From Palsa-461 sp963768185 (GTDB taxonomy: Bacteria; Actinomycetota; Acidimicrobiia; Acidimicrobiales; RAAP-2): a DNA stretch of 64,000 bases. Shown here one piece after another: positions 1 to 9,537 of this stretch (positions are counted from its first letter, which is position 1; every line of letters begins with the position of its first letter). The notes under the pieces are model-generated. The model saw only the letters and a list, made by a program, of their open reading frames with translations. It made no database searches and was not told where the DNA came from. The position numbers and the translations under genes were made by a program. The stretch is taken from NCBI GenBank assembly GCA_963768185.1, contig CAVYGS010000004.1, positions 930,001 to 994,000 of the forward strand, given 5' to 3'.

Positions 1-2409
1 TCCGACTTCGCCGATCAGGCCTGATTCTTCGAGGGTCGGGATGAACTCGGTTGGTTCGACGACGCCGCGGTGGGGATGACGCCACCGCAACAGCGCCTCG
101 ACTCCCACGACGTCCATCGTCTCGAGCTCGACGATCGGTTGGTACAGGACGAAGAATTGATCGGCCTCGACAGCGTGGCGCAGTTCGGTCTCGAGCGCAT
201 GGTGATCGCGCACCGCAATTTGCATCTCTCGCTGGAAGACGACGAATCGGCTCCGCCCCGCCGCCTTGGCCTCGTAGAGGGCGATGTCCCCGTCACGGAG
301 GAGCTCGCTGCTGTCGAGCCGTTGCCCGACAGCGACTCCGATGCTGGCCGAGATCTGCATCGTGTGGAGCCGCTCGCCGATCCACAGTCGGAAGGGCTCG
401 TTGAGCGCTTCGAGCAGGCGCTCGGCGACCAGCTCGGGACCCTCGGCCATGGAGAGCCCCTCGGAGAGGACGACGAACTCATCGCCGCCCAAACGTCCGA
501 CGGTGTCTGTCTCCCGGACCGCCTCGACAAAGCGCGCCGCCACCGCCTTCAAGAGCTCGTCGCCGACCTGGTGGCCGTAGCTGTCGTTCACCTGCTTGAA
601 CAAGTCAAGGTCCACAAAGAGCAGGCCGACGCCGGAGTTGTAACGGCGGTCCCTCACGAGCATCCGGTCGATCCGATCAAGAATGAGCGTGCGGTTGGGA
701 AGCCCGGTCAGTGAATCGTGCTGTGACTGGTGGCGGAGTTCCTGGTGGAGCTGGGCGTTGCGCAACCCGACGATGGCGTACCCGGCCAGGCCCTGCAGCC
801 GTTCGGCCAGGTCGGGCAGGTTCCGCAGGCGCCACGGTCGGTCGGCGACGTCGGCCGTGATCGCACCGATGAGCTGATCGCCGGCATACATGGGAAAGCT
901 GACCGACAGCGCGGAGCCGATGGCCAAGGACGTCGTCGCGAAAGACGACGTGTCGTCGTGGTGGTCCTGCCAGAGGAGCGACCGCTCCGCCATTCTCCGC
1001 TCGAGGTGGGGAGAGTCTCCGATCGTCTCGCGAACGCGGGCGGCCTCCGCCGGTGTATACCCGCTCAGGGCGACCGTCGCCAAGGCAGCGGCCGAACCCT
1101 GGCGAAGGATGACGATGGCTCGGTCACAGCCGACCACCGAGGGCACGGCGTCGGCCAGCCGTTGCGCGACCTCCTCGACCGTCCCGGGCTCGACGAGAGA
1201 GGCCGACAGCTCGAAGAGCGTCCGGCTGACCGCGGCCTCGCGCCGGGCCTCGTCGAGCGCCATCGCGGAATCGAGGGCTGCCGCGGCCAGGCTCGCATAG
1301 GTCTCGAGGATGGCCTGCTCACCCTGGTTGAAGGCCTGCCCGGGATGCCGGAAGGCGATCAGCCGTCCGTAGCGGGACCGGGCTGAGGTGACCTCGCGCA
1401 CCACGACGTGGGCACGCTGGCTGCCCCCCTCCTCGTCGAGGCTGGCGACATAGTGGCGGGCCGTGGACTCGTCGGTGCCTCGCCAGAACAGGTCGGTGTT
1501 CTCGGTCGGCCCCAGTTCGATCGACAGGATGTGCACCGGTGCCATCACCGTCCGCGCCGCGGCGCGGATGATCTTCGGCAGGACCGACTGGAGGCCCTCG
1601 CCCGACACGAGCTCGGTCATGGTGCGCTGCAACGAGGAGAGGCCGCCTTCGAAGCTCTTTCGATCCTCGGCTGCCCGCACCTCGGCATCCACTTTGTCGA
1701 CCCAGCTGAGTCGGAATCGGCACCAGGTCGCCCCGGTGCACTGGCATGTCTCCTCGACGATCTCGGTTTGGGCGAAGCCAAAGAGCCTTGGGACGAGGCA
1801 GAAGATGCCGATGACGAAGGTGCACAACTCAGGGAAAGGTTCGTAGCCCTCGAACAGACGAAGCCCAATTCGCCACTCGTCGGGACCGATCTCTTCGGTC
1901 TGGTACTCCACGATCGGGAAGATGGCCGTAGCCATGTCCGGCGATCGCAGCACCGCGGCGGGCGAGCCCAGTGACAGCGTCGAAGATCCTGCCTCAGGGG
2001 CGAGGCCCCACTGCTCAAGCGCCGCCTCCGCGATGTTCCGAAGAACGCCCAGGCCACCGAGGGCGGCGGCCGTGGCCTCCAAGAGGCGCCGGGCCTGCCT
2101 ATAGGTGCTCGAGCTGGCCGCGTCCTCGAGATCGGCGAGGGAGCGAGTCTCGTCGGCTGCCGCCAGGATCCCAGCCAGCGCGTCGGGCGCCCGCTCCTTC
2201 ACGTAGCCAATGACGAGCGCTGTCAGGAGTCCGCTGAAGTCGTATGCGGCCGGCGGTGGTGTCTCGGAGGGCGCGAGCGGGGAAGGTCTCGAATCAGGGT
2301 CCGAACCATCTTCACTCGAGACAGAGTGGAGCAACGTCTGACCGGGCTCCGCCGTTGGCGACGGGTGCCCCTGGGCGTCCACCCCCGAATGGTTGTCCAG
2401 AGTATCCAT
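1..2409 (-). CDS. GGDEF-EAL cyclic-di-GMP protein with GAF-like sensor domains (3' end cut by window edge)
   Basis: Predicted cyclic-di-GMP turnover enzyme. The frame is open from an ATG at 2409 to the left edge, about 803 codons, and the C-terminus lies outside the window. In order: a Ser/Pro-rich start; a region (about residues 90-230) ending in a CQCTGATWCRFRL segment that looks like V4R-type sensor ends; two GAF-like segments (about 240-360 and 360-550); a GGDEF domain from SLTGLPNR (about 565) to an intact RLGGDEFVVL active site (about 638); and the beginning of an EAL domain with EALLRWRHP (about 775). GGDEF domains make c-di-GMP and EAL domains degrade it, so the net activity cannot be decided from this part. 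No signal peptide or membrane helix is visible, so sensing is probably cytoplasmic. The V4R comparison is tentative; GGDEF-EAL is firm. Confidence 0.88.
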   Translation of the reverse strand, partial: MDTLDNHSGVDAQGHPSPTAEPGQTLLHSVSSEDGSDPDSRPSPLAPSETPPPAAYDFSGLLTALVIGYVKERAPDALAGILAAADETRSLADLEDAASSSTYRQARRLLEATAAALGGLGVLRNIAEAALEQWGLAPEAGSSTLSLGSPAAVLRSPDMATAIFPIVEYQTEEIGPDEWRIGLRLFEGYEPFPELCTFVIGIFCLVPRLFGFAQTEIVEETCQCTGATWCRFRLSWVDKVDAEVRAAEDRKSFEGGLSSLQRTMTELVSGEGLQSVLPKIIRAAARTVMAPVHILSIELGPTENTDLFWRGTDESTARHYVASLDEEGGSQRAHVVVREVTSARSRYGRLIAFRHPGQAFNQGEQAILETYASLAAAALDSAMALDEARREAAVSRTLFELSASLVEPGTVEEVAQRLADAVPSVVGCDRAIVILRQGSAAALATVALSGYTPAEAARVRETIGDSPHLERRMAERSLLWQDHHDDTSSFATTSLAIGSALSVSFPMYAGDQLIGAITADVADRPWRLRNLPDLAERLQGLAGYAIVGLRNAQLHQELRHQSQHDSLTGLPNRTLILDRIDRMLVRDRRYNSGVGLLFVDLDLFKQVNDSYGHQVGDELLKAVAARFVEAVRETDTVGRLGGDEFVVLSEGLSMAEGPELVAERLLEALNEPFRLWIGERLHTMQISASIGVAVGQRLDSSELLRDGDIALYEAKAAGRSRFVVFQREMQIAVRDHHALETELRHAVEADQFFVLYQPIVELETMDVVGVEALLRWRHPHRGVVEPTEFIPTLEESGLIGEVG

Positions 2410-2754
2410 TGGTAGTCCCGAGAAGTTCCCAATGATCCCACCTGGTTTCGCGGGAATCGGGTATCTCGATCGGGTGGCTGTAAGGCCGCATTTTCCCAGC
2501 TCATCGGGCTGAGCTCATCTCGTTCGAACGTTGCAGCGGCTTCTCCCGATCAAACATGGTGGCCATCGATTCGCCGAATACGAACGGGCCGACACTCATT
2601 CGCGCTGGGGAGCTAATTCCGGGCAGACCAGTTGGCTATCCCGGCGTAGAGGAGCACGCAGGCCGGGTGCTCGCGAAGAGCCGGTGCCATCCGGACCGCG
2701 CCCGGACCCGCTCCTCGTGGGAGCGGCTTGACCGTGATTCTCCGACAGGGCCCA
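2410..2754. other. Intergenic region between the GGDEF-EAL gene and the aceE stop
   Basis: This 345-bp stretch lies upstream of the GGDEF-EAL gene and downstream of aceE, both on the minus strand. It should hold the GGDEF-EAL promoter and the aceE terminator. The only clear structure is the hairpin at 2708-2726. Short open frames here show no recognisable protein and are not called. Confidence 0.5.
2708..2726 (-). terminator. GC-rich hairpin downstream of aceE
   Basis: CCGCTCC (2708-2714) pairs perfectly with GGAGCGG (2720-2726) around a five-base loop, 29 bases beyond the aceE stop. No U-run follows on the minus strand, so this would be a tail-less actinobacterial-type terminator or only an mRNA 3' stabiliser. 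Confidence 0.4.
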
Positions 2755-5460
2755 TCAAAGGGTGAACGGTGGTGCAGCATCCGGAGCGATGCCGAAACGC
2801 TCGATGGCCTGTGCCACCTCGTCCGTGCTGGCTCGTCCGTCCGCGGCGAGCGCCGAGAGCACCGCCACCACGATGTGCCCGGTGTCGACCTCGAAGTATC
2901 GGCGCAGCGCTGGGCGGGCGTCGGAACGGCCGAACCCGTCGGTGCCGAGCGAGACGAACGGTCGATGCAGCCAGCGCGCCACTTGGTCGGGCACCGCTCG
3001 CATGTACTCGGTCACCGCCACGACCGGCCACTCGTCGCTGCCGAGTTCCGTGCTCACGAGCGGCACGCGGCGGTCGGCGCCCGGGTGGAGCCGGTTCCAG
3101 CGCTCCGCGCCGATCGCATCCGCCCGCAAGGTCGACCACGAGGTGACCGACCACGTGTCGCAGTCGACCCCCCAGTGCTCGGCGAGCAGCTGGCGCGCCT
3201 CCTCGGCCGCCTGCCACATCGTCCCCGAGAAGCAGATCGACGCCTTCCGCTCGTGGGCCGAGTCGCGGGCGCGGAATCGGTACATGCCCTTCAGGATCCC
3301 CGCCTTGATGGCGTCGCCTTCGGCCCCCTCGGGGAGGGCCGGCATCGGGTAGTTCTCGTTGTAGAGCGTGATGTAGAAGAAGCGGTCCTCGGCCTCTGGC
3401 CCGAGCGTCTTGGCGACCGCCTCCTCGACGACGACGGCGAGCTCGTAGGCGAAGGCCGGGTCGTAGATGCGCGCCGCGGGGTTCGTCGAGGCGATCAGTG
3501 GTGAGTGGCCGTCGTCGTGCTGAAGCCCCTCGCCCTGCAGCGCGGTACGTCCGGCCGTGCAGCCGGCGAGGATGCCCCGGCCCCGCATGTCGCCGAGCGC
3601 CCAGGCGAGGTCGCCGACCCGCTGGAAGCCGAACATCGAATAGAAGAGGAAGACCGGCAGCATCGGCTTCGCCCATGTCGCGTACGAGGTCGACAGGGCG
3701 ATGAAGCTGGAGAGCGCGCCGGCCTCGGTGATCCCCTCCTGGAGCACCTGGCCCGACGTGCTCTCGGCGTAGCGCAGCGGGAGGTCGGCGTCGACCGGCG
3801 TGTAGCGCTGGCCCTCGGGGGCGTAGATCTTCGATTCGGCGATGATCGACTCGAGCCCGAAGGTCCTGGCCTCGTCGGCGACGATGGGCGCCACCGATGG
3901 ACCAACCGCCGGGTCGCGCACCAGGTTCCGAAGCAGTCGTGCGAAGGCCATGGTGGTCGAGACGGTCTGGCCGCCCGAGCCCGCCAGGAGGTCGGCGTAG
4001 ACCTTGGGGTCGGGAAGTGCTCGATGGCTGGGGCGCACGACGCGAGCAGGCACCGGGCCGTTCAGCACCGAGCGCCGGGCCATGAGGTACTGGTGGGCGT
4101 CGGAACCCTCGGCAGGCCGGTAATACGGCGGAAGGTCGGCCTCCAAGAGGGCGTCAGGGATCTCCTCGGCCAGATAGAGGCGGTCCCGCAGCGTCAGCAG
4201 CTGCGCCTTGGTCATCTTCTTGATCTGGTGGGTGGCGTTGCGGGCCTCGATCTCGGGTCCGAGCGTCCACCCCTTGATTGTCTTGGCCAGGATGACGGTC
4301 GGCGAGCCCTTCTGCTCGGTGGCGAGCTTGTAGGCCGCGTACAGCTTCCGGTAGTCGTGGCCGCCGCGGGGGAGGGTCCGCAAATCGTCGTCGCTCAGGT
4401 GCTCGACGAGCCGCCGCAGCCTCGGGTCAGGCCCGAAGAAGTGCTCGCGGATGTAGGCGCCGGACTCGGTCGCGTACTTCTGGAACTCCCCGTCGACGGT
4501 CGTGTTCATCCGGTCGAGGAGCACGCCGTCGATGTCCCGGGCCAGCAGCTCGTCCCAGCGGGACCCCCAGATGACCTTGAGCACGTTCCACCCGGCGCCG
4601 CGGAAGACCGCCTCGAGCTCCTGGATGATCTTGCCATTGCCCCGGACCGGACCGTCGAGCCGCTGCAGGTTGCAGTTCACGACGAAGATGAGGTTGTCGA
4701 GGTGCTCGCGCCCGGCCACGCCGAGTGCGCCGATGGACTCGGGCTCGTCCATCTCGCCGTCGCCGACAAAGCACCAGACCCGGCTCTCGCTGGTGTCGAC
4801 CAGTTGGCGCAGGTGGAGATAGCGGTTGATATGCGCCTGGTAGATCGCGGCGATCGGGCCGAGGCCCATCGACACGGTGGGGAACTCCCAGAAGTCGGGG
4901 AGCAAGCGCGGGTGCGGGTAGCTCGGCAGACCGTTGCCGCCGACCTCGTGGCGGAAGTTGTCCAGCTGCGTCTCGGTCATGCGCCCCTCGACATACGCGC
5001 GGGCGTAGATCCCCGGGGAGGCGTGGCCCTGGATGAAGACCTGGTCGCCCTGGGCGCCGTTGGCCTTGCCCCGGAAGAAGTGGTTGAAGCCGACCTCGTA
5101 GAGCGAAGCGGAGCTCGCATAGGTGGAGAGGTGTCCGCCGATTCCCTCGGTGCGCGCGTTGGCGCGGGTGACCATGACCGCGGCGTTCCAGCGGATGAAC
5201 GCCCGGATGCGGCGCTCCAGGTACTCGTCGCCGGGGAACCAGGGCTCGTCGGAGGCCGGGATCGTGTTGACGTAGGGGGTCGAGACGGTCGACGGGAAGT
5301 CGACCTGCAGGCTCCGGGCGCGCTCGAGCAGCTTCATGAGCAGATAGCGCGCCCGGGTGCGGCCGTGCTGGTCGACCACGGCGTCGAACGACGACATCCA
5401 CTCGTCGGTCTCGTCCGGATCGATGTCGGGGATCTGGTGGGAGACGCCGTCGAACAGCAT
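2755..5460 (-). CDS. aceE: Pyruvate dehydrogenase E1 component, homodimeric type
   Basis: Thiamine-diphosphate enzyme that decarboxylates pyruvate and acetylates the lipoyl group of the E2 subunit. The 901 residues match the long homodimeric AceE type rather than the alpha/beta type. The ThDP/Mg motif GDGEMDEPES is at about residue 230, followed by conserved NCNLQRLDGPVRGNGK, and TLYNENYPMPALPEG is near the C-terminus. The ATG at 5460 has GGTGGGA upstream as a ribosome binding site. It stands alone on the minus strand, about 2.7 kb from the convergently placed lpdA-E2-lipB-lipA block, so complex genes are clustered but not in one operon. Intact, no shift. Confidence 0.96.
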   Translation of the reverse strand: MLFDGVSHQIPDIDPDETDEWMSSFDAVVDQHGRTRARYLLMKLLERARSLQVDFPSTVSTPYVNTIPASDEPWFPGDEYLERRIRAFIRWNAAVMVTRANARTEGIGGHLSTYASSASLYEVGFNHFFRGKANGAQGDQVFIQGHASPGIYARAYVEGRMTETQLDNFRHEVGGNGLPSYPHPRLLPDFWEFPTVSMGLGPIAAIYQAHINRYLHLRQLVDTSESRVWCFVGDGEMDEPESIGALGVAGREHLDNLIFVVNCNLQRLDGPVRGNGKIIQELEAVFRGAGWNVLKVIWGSRWDELLARDIDGVLLDRMNTTVDGEFQKYATESGAYIREHFFGPDPRLRRLVEHLSDDDLRTLPRGGHDYRKLYAAYKLATEQKGSPTVILAKTIKGWTLGPEIEARNATHQIKKMTKAQLLTLRDRLYLAEEIPDALLEADLPPYYRPAEGSDAHQYLMARRSVLNGPVPARVVRPSHRALPDPKVYADLLAGSGGQTVSTTMAFARLLRNLVRDPAVGPSVAPIVADEARTFGLESIIAESKIYAPEGQRYTPVDADLPLRYAESTSGQVLQEGITEAGALSSFIALSTSYATWAKPMLPVFLFYSMFGFQRVGDLAWALGDMRGRGILAGCTAGRTALQGEGLQHDDGHSPLIASTNPAARIYDPAFAYELAVVVEEAVAKTLGPEAEDRFFYITLYNENYPMPALPEGAEGDAIKAGILKGMYRFRARDSAHERKASICFSGTMWQAAEEARQLLAEHWGVDCDTWSVTSWSTLRADAIGAERWNRLHPGADRRVPLVSTELGSDEWPVVAVTEYMRAVPDQVARWLHRPFVSLGTDGFGRSDARPALRRYFEVDTGHIVVAVLSALAADGRASTDEVAQAIERFGIAPDAAPPFTL

Positions 5461-5671
5461 GGCTCCATGTTCCCACCGCTGGCACGGACGCCGGACGACG
5501 CCCGACAGCGGTCGGACGAGGGGCCGCCTCGATCATGGCAACGATCTCGTCACGCCGGTCGCCCTGGGTCCGGCCAGTTCAGCTGGTGTTCGCCATGAAC
5601 CGGCCGTCGCTGGTCTGACCCGATCGTTCGGGTGCCCGGTACCCGTCGACCCAGGTAGTACACATGTCGCA

Positions 5672-6130
5672 ATGCCCCAGCCCTCCACGTCGCGCGTCGT
5701 CTACACGGACGGTTCGTGCCTCGGGAACCCAGGCCCCGGGGGTTGGGCGTGGGCCGTCCCCCATGGGGAACAGGACTCGGGCGGCGAGCCGCGCACGACC
5801 AACCAGCGCATGGAGATCACGGCCGTGCTCGAGGCGCTGGCCACGTTGACCAGGGAAACGCCCGGGCCGCTGACTGTCATCAGCGACTCGACCTACGTCG
5901 TCAAGTGCTTCCAGGACCGGTGGTGGGAGGGCTGGATGCGCCGCGGCTGGCGCAACACGGCGGGCAAGCCGGTGGCCAACCGGGATCTCTGGGAGCCGCT
6001 CTTTGACCTGGCGCTCAAGCCCGACCGGGAGATCGCCTTCAAGTGGGTGAAGGGCCACAGCGGTGACCGCTGGAACGATCTCGTCGATGAGCTCGCGGTG
6101 GCCGCGGCGATGGGGGCGCGCTCGGCCTAG
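5672..6130 (+). CDS. rnhA: Ribonuclease HI
   Basis: Degrades the RNA strand of RNA-DNA hybrids. The 152-residue product carries the full acidic set: YTDGSCLGNPGPGGW (first Asp), NQRMEITAVLEAL (Glu), SDSTYV (second Asp) and GHSGDRWNDLVDELA (His and last Asp). The ATG at 5672 is chosen because the family begins a few residues before the first beta strand; the frame stays open further upstream without conserved protein. A -10-like TAGTAC at 5656-5661 lies 10 bases before the start, suggesting a very short leader. It precedes an SDR and an aldo/keto reductase on the same strand. Confidence 0.93.
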   Translation: MPQPSTSRVVYTDGSCLGNPGPGGWAWAVPHGEQDSGGEPRTTNQRMEITAVLEALATLTRETPGPLTVISDSTYVVKCFQDRWWEGWMRRGWRNTAGKPVANRDLWEPLFDLALKPDREIAFKWVKGHSGDRWNDLVDELAVAAAMGARSA

Positions 6131-6162
6131 TCGTGGGGTGGTGGGCCGAGAGGCCTTCGCCG

Positions 6163-6168
6163 TACCAT
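6163..6168 (+). promoter_or_regulatory. -10-like box TACCAT giving a probably leaderless SDR transcript
   Basis: TACCAT ends six bases before the ATG at 6175, so transcription would begin at or next to the start codon. No ribosome binding site is present. The same spacing recurs before rmlB and the mutase gene. Confidence 0.4.
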
Positions 6169-6174
6169 CGACGC

Positions 6175-6936
6175 ATGGAGATCGCCAACAGCTCTGCCGT
6201 CGTGACCGGCGGCGCATCGGGCCTCGGGGCGGCCACTGCCAGGGCACTCGCCGAGCAGGGCGCCCGGGTCGTCGTCTTCGATCGCAACGAGGAGGGCGCC
6301 AAGCAGGTCGCCGGTGAGGTCGGTGGCGAGTACGTCGCGGGAGACGTGACCAACGCCGAGGACTGCCAGCGGGCCGTCGACCTGGCGGCCGAGGGTGGGT
6401 CGCTGCGCGTCGCGGTGAACTGCGCCGGCACCGGGTGGGCCGAGCGGGTCATCAACCGCAACGGCGAGCCTCACAGCCCCGAAGGCTTCGAGTTCATCAT
6501 GCGCCTGAACGTCATCGGCACGTTCAACGTGATGACCCGGGCCGCCGCCGCGATCGCGAAGACCGAGCCGCGTGATGACGGTGAGCGCGGTGTCATCGTC
6601 AACACCGCCTCGGTGGCCGCGTTCGATGGCCAGATCGGCCAGCTCGCCTACTCGGCGTCGAAGGGAGCAGTGGTGGGGATGACGCTCCCGGCCGCCCGCG
6701 ACCTCTCGATCGTCGGGATCCGCGTGATGACGATCGCCCCGGGCCTCTTCGACACGCCGCTGCTCGCCACGCTCCCCGAGGACCAGCGCAGAGCCCTCGG
6801 CGAGTCGGTGTTGTTCCCCAAGGTGCTCGGAGTGCCTGCCCAGTACGGCCAGCTCGTGGTCGACATCGTGCGGAACCGCTACCTGAACGCCGAGGTCATC
6901 CGCCTCGACGGCGGCATCCGGATGCCGCCGCGGTGA
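6175..6936 (+). CDS. SDR-family 3-hydroxyacyl-CoA dehydrogenase-like oxidoreductase
   Basis: NAD(P)-dependent short-chain dehydrogenase of 253 residues. The cofactor motif TGGASGLG is at about residues 10-17, NCAG at about 80, and the catalytic Ser with YSASK at about 160-164. The C-terminal VIRLDGGIRMPPR is characteristic of type-2 3-hydroxyacyl-CoA dehydrogenases (HSD17B10-like), which oxidise short 3-hydroxyacyl-CoA in fatty-acid or branched-chain amino acid breakdown. The substrate is inferred from this tail only. The frame extends 42 bases upstream, but MEIANSSAVVTGG is the natural start and the -10-like box fits it. Confidence 0.87.
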   Translation: MEIANSSAVVTGGASGLGAATARALAEQGARVVVFDRNEEGAKQVAGEVGGEYVAGDVTNAEDCQRAVDLAAEGGSLRVAVNCAGTGWAERVINRNGEPHSPEGFEFIMRLNVIGTFNVMTRAAAAIAKTEPRDDGERGVIVNTASVAAFDGQIGQLAYSASKGAVVGMTLPAARDLSIVGIRVMTIAPGLFDTPLLATLPEDQRRALGESVLFPKVLGVPAQYGQLVVDIVRNRYLNAEVIRLDGGIRMPPR

Positions 6937-6961
6937 GCGGGCACTTGGAAACGGGGTCGAG

Positions 6962-7969
6962 ATGAAGTACCGCGAGGTCGGCGGGGTTCGGCTCTCCGCG
7001 GTCGGGCTGGGCACCTGGCAGTTCGGCTCGCGCGAATGGGGCTACGGCCCCGTCTATGCCATGGGCATCGCGCCGGAGCTCGTGCACCGGTCGCTCGAGC
7101 TTGGCGTCAACCTCTTCGACACGGCGGAGATCTACGGATTCGGGCGCTCCGAGCGCATCCTCGGTGCCGCGCTGGCGGGTCATCGCGACGAGGCGTTCAT
7201 CGCCACCAAGCTGTTCCCGTTGATGCCGGTCGACCCGATCGTCACCCGACGGGCCCGTCTCAGCGCCGGCCGGCTCGGGATCGACCACATCGACCTCTAT
7301 CAGGTCCACTGGCCGAACCCGGTGGTGCCGCTGTCGGCCACGATGGGCCCGCTCGCCCGTCTCCAGCGCGACGGGCTCGTCCGCCACCTGGGCGTCTCCA
7401 ATTTCCCGCTCGGTCGCTGGAAGAACGCCGAAGAGCTCGTGGGCGGACCGGTCCTCTCCAACCAGGTCCGCTACAACCTGGCCGACCGCCGCATCGAACG
7501 CGAGGTGCTCCCGTGGGCCCAGGAGCACGGACGCATCGTGATCGCGTACAGCCCGCTGCAGCAGGGCCTCCTCTCGGGTCGCTACGGCCCGGACAACACC
7601 CCGAAGGGGATGCGCGCCAACACCTCGGACTTCCTGCCCGAGAACCTCCGGCGGATCGAGCCGCTTCTGGGGGTGCTCCGCCGGGTCGCCGAGGCGCACG
7701 AGGCGTCGGCCTCGCAAGTCTCGCTGGCGTGGCTGCTCAGGCGCCCCAACGTCGTGGTAATCCCCGGCGCCTCCTCGCTCGCCCAGGCCGAGTCCAACGC
7801 CGAGGCGGCGGACCTCGAGCTGACCGATGCCGAGGACGAGGAGCTGACCGCGGCCTCCGACGCGTACGCGCCGATCCGAGGCCCCCAATCGCTCGGGCCG
7901 CTCGCCAAGGGAGCGGCCGACCGGCTCGGCGAGCGCCTCCGGGGCATCGGGCGCGGCCTGCGCGCGTAA
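6962..7969 (+). CDS. Aldo/keto reductase
   Basis: NADPH-dependent oxidoreductase with the aldo/keto reductase TIM barrel, 335 residues. The catalytic set is visible: Asp and Tyr in FDTAEIYG (about residues 49-56), Lys in IATKLFP (about 83) and His in QVHWPNP (about 115). The C-terminal cofactor part contains VVIPGAS. The start ATG at 6962 follows AAACGGGG. It lies 25 bases after the SDR and is probably co-transcribed with it; the substrate cannot be read from the sequence. Confidence 0.9.
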   Translation: MKYREVGGVRLSAVGLGTWQFGSREWGYGPVYAMGIAPELVHRSLELGVNLFDTAEIYGFGRSERILGAALAGHRDEAFIATKLFPLMPVDPIVTRRARLSAGRLGIDHIDLYQVHWPNPVVPLSATMGPLARLQRDGLVRHLGVSNFPLGRWKNAEELVGGPVLSNQVRYNLADRRIEREVLPWAQEHGRIVIAYSPLQQGLLSGRYGPDNTPKGMRANTSDFLPENLRRIEPLLGVLRRVAEAHEASASQVSLAWLLRRPNVVVIPGASSLAQAESNAEAADLELTDAEDEELTAASDAYAPIRGPQSLGPLAKGAADRLGERLRGIGRGLRA

Positions 7970-7993
7970 GCCGGGCTGCCTGGTCGGCACCGG

Positions 7994-7999
7994 TAGGGT
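7994..7999 (+). promoter_or_regulatory. -10-like box TAGGGT upstream of lpdA
   Basis: TAGGGT preceded by CCGG matches the -10 style seen before other genes here. If used, the lpdA operon would have a leader of about 110 bases, longer than the others; ACCCT...AGGGT at 8014-8034 could fold in it. This is a motif call only. Confidence 0.3.
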
Positions 8000-8115
8000 G
8001 GAACACACGAGCGACCCTCGGGGTTGCTCAGGGTGTTCGGGCTCCGTCGGTGACGGAACCGCGGGCCCGCCTGGGAGGGGCCGGTTCGTAAGGCGCGACA
8101 AGAGGAGCTGACGAG

Positions 8116-9537
8116 GTGACGACCACCGGAACCGAATTCGATGTGGTCGTGATCGGCGGCGGCCCCGGCGGATATGCGACCGCTCTGTACGGCGCAGCGG
8201 CGGGCCTCTCAGTGGCGATCGTCGAGCGGGACAAGGTCGGAGGGACCTGCCTGCACCGGGGTTGCGTGCCGGCCAAGGAGTTTCTCGAGACCGCGTCGGT
8301 GCACCGCACGGTGAAGGGCTCCTCGGAGTTCGGCATCACCGCCGGGGACCCGCAGATCGACTTCTCGGTGAGCCAGGCCCGCAAGAACGCCGTGGTCGAG
8401 CGCCTGTTCAAGGGCCTCGCCGGCCTACTCAAGGGCCGCAAGGTCACGGTGCTCTCGGGGACCGGCACGCTGTTCCCCGACCGGCGGGTCCGGGTCGTCG
8501 ACGGTGCCGACGCCGGTGCGGAGATCGTCGGGCGCGCCGTCGTCCTCGCGGCGGGATCGGTGCCCCGCACGTTGCCTGGCCTGGCGGTCGACGGTCGCAG
8601 CGTCGTCACCTCCGACGAGTTCTTGGACCTCGATGCCCTGCCCGAGACGGTGGTCGTCATCGGCGGGGGCGCGATCGGCTGCGAGTTCGCCTCCCTCCTC
8701 TCTGACCTCGGCTCCCGGGTCACCGTCGTGGAGGCGCTGGACGCGATCCTGACCGGTTGCGAGCCCGACGTCGCAGCCGTCGTGCACCGCTCCTTTCGCA
8801 AGCGCGGCATCGACATGCACACGGGTGCGCAGGTCAAGGGATTCGTCCCCCGACCGAGCGGCGTCGGGGGAGTGCTGCACCTCGCGGAGGGTCCCGAGAT
8901 CGAGGTGGACATGGTGGTGGTCTCGGTGGGCCGGCGCCCGCGCTCCGAGGGCCTGCTCGCGGAGGGGACCGCAGTGGTGATCGACGAGCGCGGCTTCGTC
9001 GTGGCCGACGAGTACCAACGCACCGCCGAGCCCGATGTGTTCGCCGTCGGCGACGTCGTCGCCGGCTCGCCGCAGCTCGCCCACGTGGGGTTCGCCGAGG
9101 CGATCGTCGCGGTGCACGGGATCCTGGGCGAGCCGGCGGTTCCGGTCGACTACGAGCGCGTCCCGTGGGCCATCTACTGCCACCCCGAGGTCGCCTTCGC
9201 CGGCCTGACCGAGGCGCAGGCCAAGGCGCACGGCCTGGACGTCGTGACCAAGAAGGACCCCTTCGGCGGCAACAGCAGGGCCCAGATCATCGGCGACACC
9301 GAGGGGTTGGTGAAGATCGTGGCCGAGCGGGGCGTCGACGGCGGGGCGGGGCGCATCCTCGGGGTCCACATGGTCGGACCGTGGGTGACCGAGCAGCTCG
9401 GTGCCGGCTATCTCGCCGTCAACTGGGAAGCAACCCCGGACGAGGTCGCGCAGTTCATCCAGCCACACCCGTCGCTGTCCGAGAACTTCGGGGAGACGAT
9501 GCTCGCGTTGACCGGAAGGGGACTTCACCTTGGCTGA
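8116..9537 (+). CDS. lpdA: Dihydrolipoyl dehydrogenase (E3)
   Basis: Flavoprotein that reoxidises dihydrolipoyl groups of 2-oxoacid dehydrogenase complexes with NAD+. The 473-residue protein has the N-terminal FAD motif GGGPGGYATALYGA, the redox disulfide in GGTCLHRGCVPAKE (about residues 39-52), the NAD motif VVIGGGAIGCEFAS, FAVGDV for FAD, and the C-terminal HPSLSENFGE with the catalytic His-Glu pair. GTG at 8116 follows AGAGGAGC. It overlaps the E2 gene by eight bases, so E3 and E2 are translationally coupled, which supports a role in the pyruvate dehydrogenase complex. Confidence 0.96.
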   Translation: MTTTGTEFDVVVIGGGPGGYATALYGAAAGLSVAIVERDKVGGTCLHRGCVPAKEFLETASVHRTVKGSSEFGITAGDPQIDFSVSQARKNAVVERLFKGLAGLLKGRKVTVLSGTGTLFPDRRVRVVDGADAGAEIVGRAVVLAAGSVPRTLPGLAVDGRSVVTSDEFLDLDALPETVVVIGGGAIGCEFASLLSDLGSRVTVVEALDAILTGCEPDVAAVVHRSFRKRGIDMHTGAQVKGFVPRPSGVGGVLHLAEGPEIEVDMVVVSVGRRPRSEGLLAEGTAVVIDERGFVVADEYQRTAEPDVFAVGDVVAGSPQLAHVGFAEAIVAVHGILGEPAVPVDYERVPWAIYCHPEVAFAGLTEAQAKAHGLDVVTKKDPFGGNSRAQIIGDTEGLVKIVAERGVDGGAGRILGVHMVGPWVTEQLGAGYLAVNWEATPDEVAQFIQPHPSLSENFGETMLALTGRGLHLG

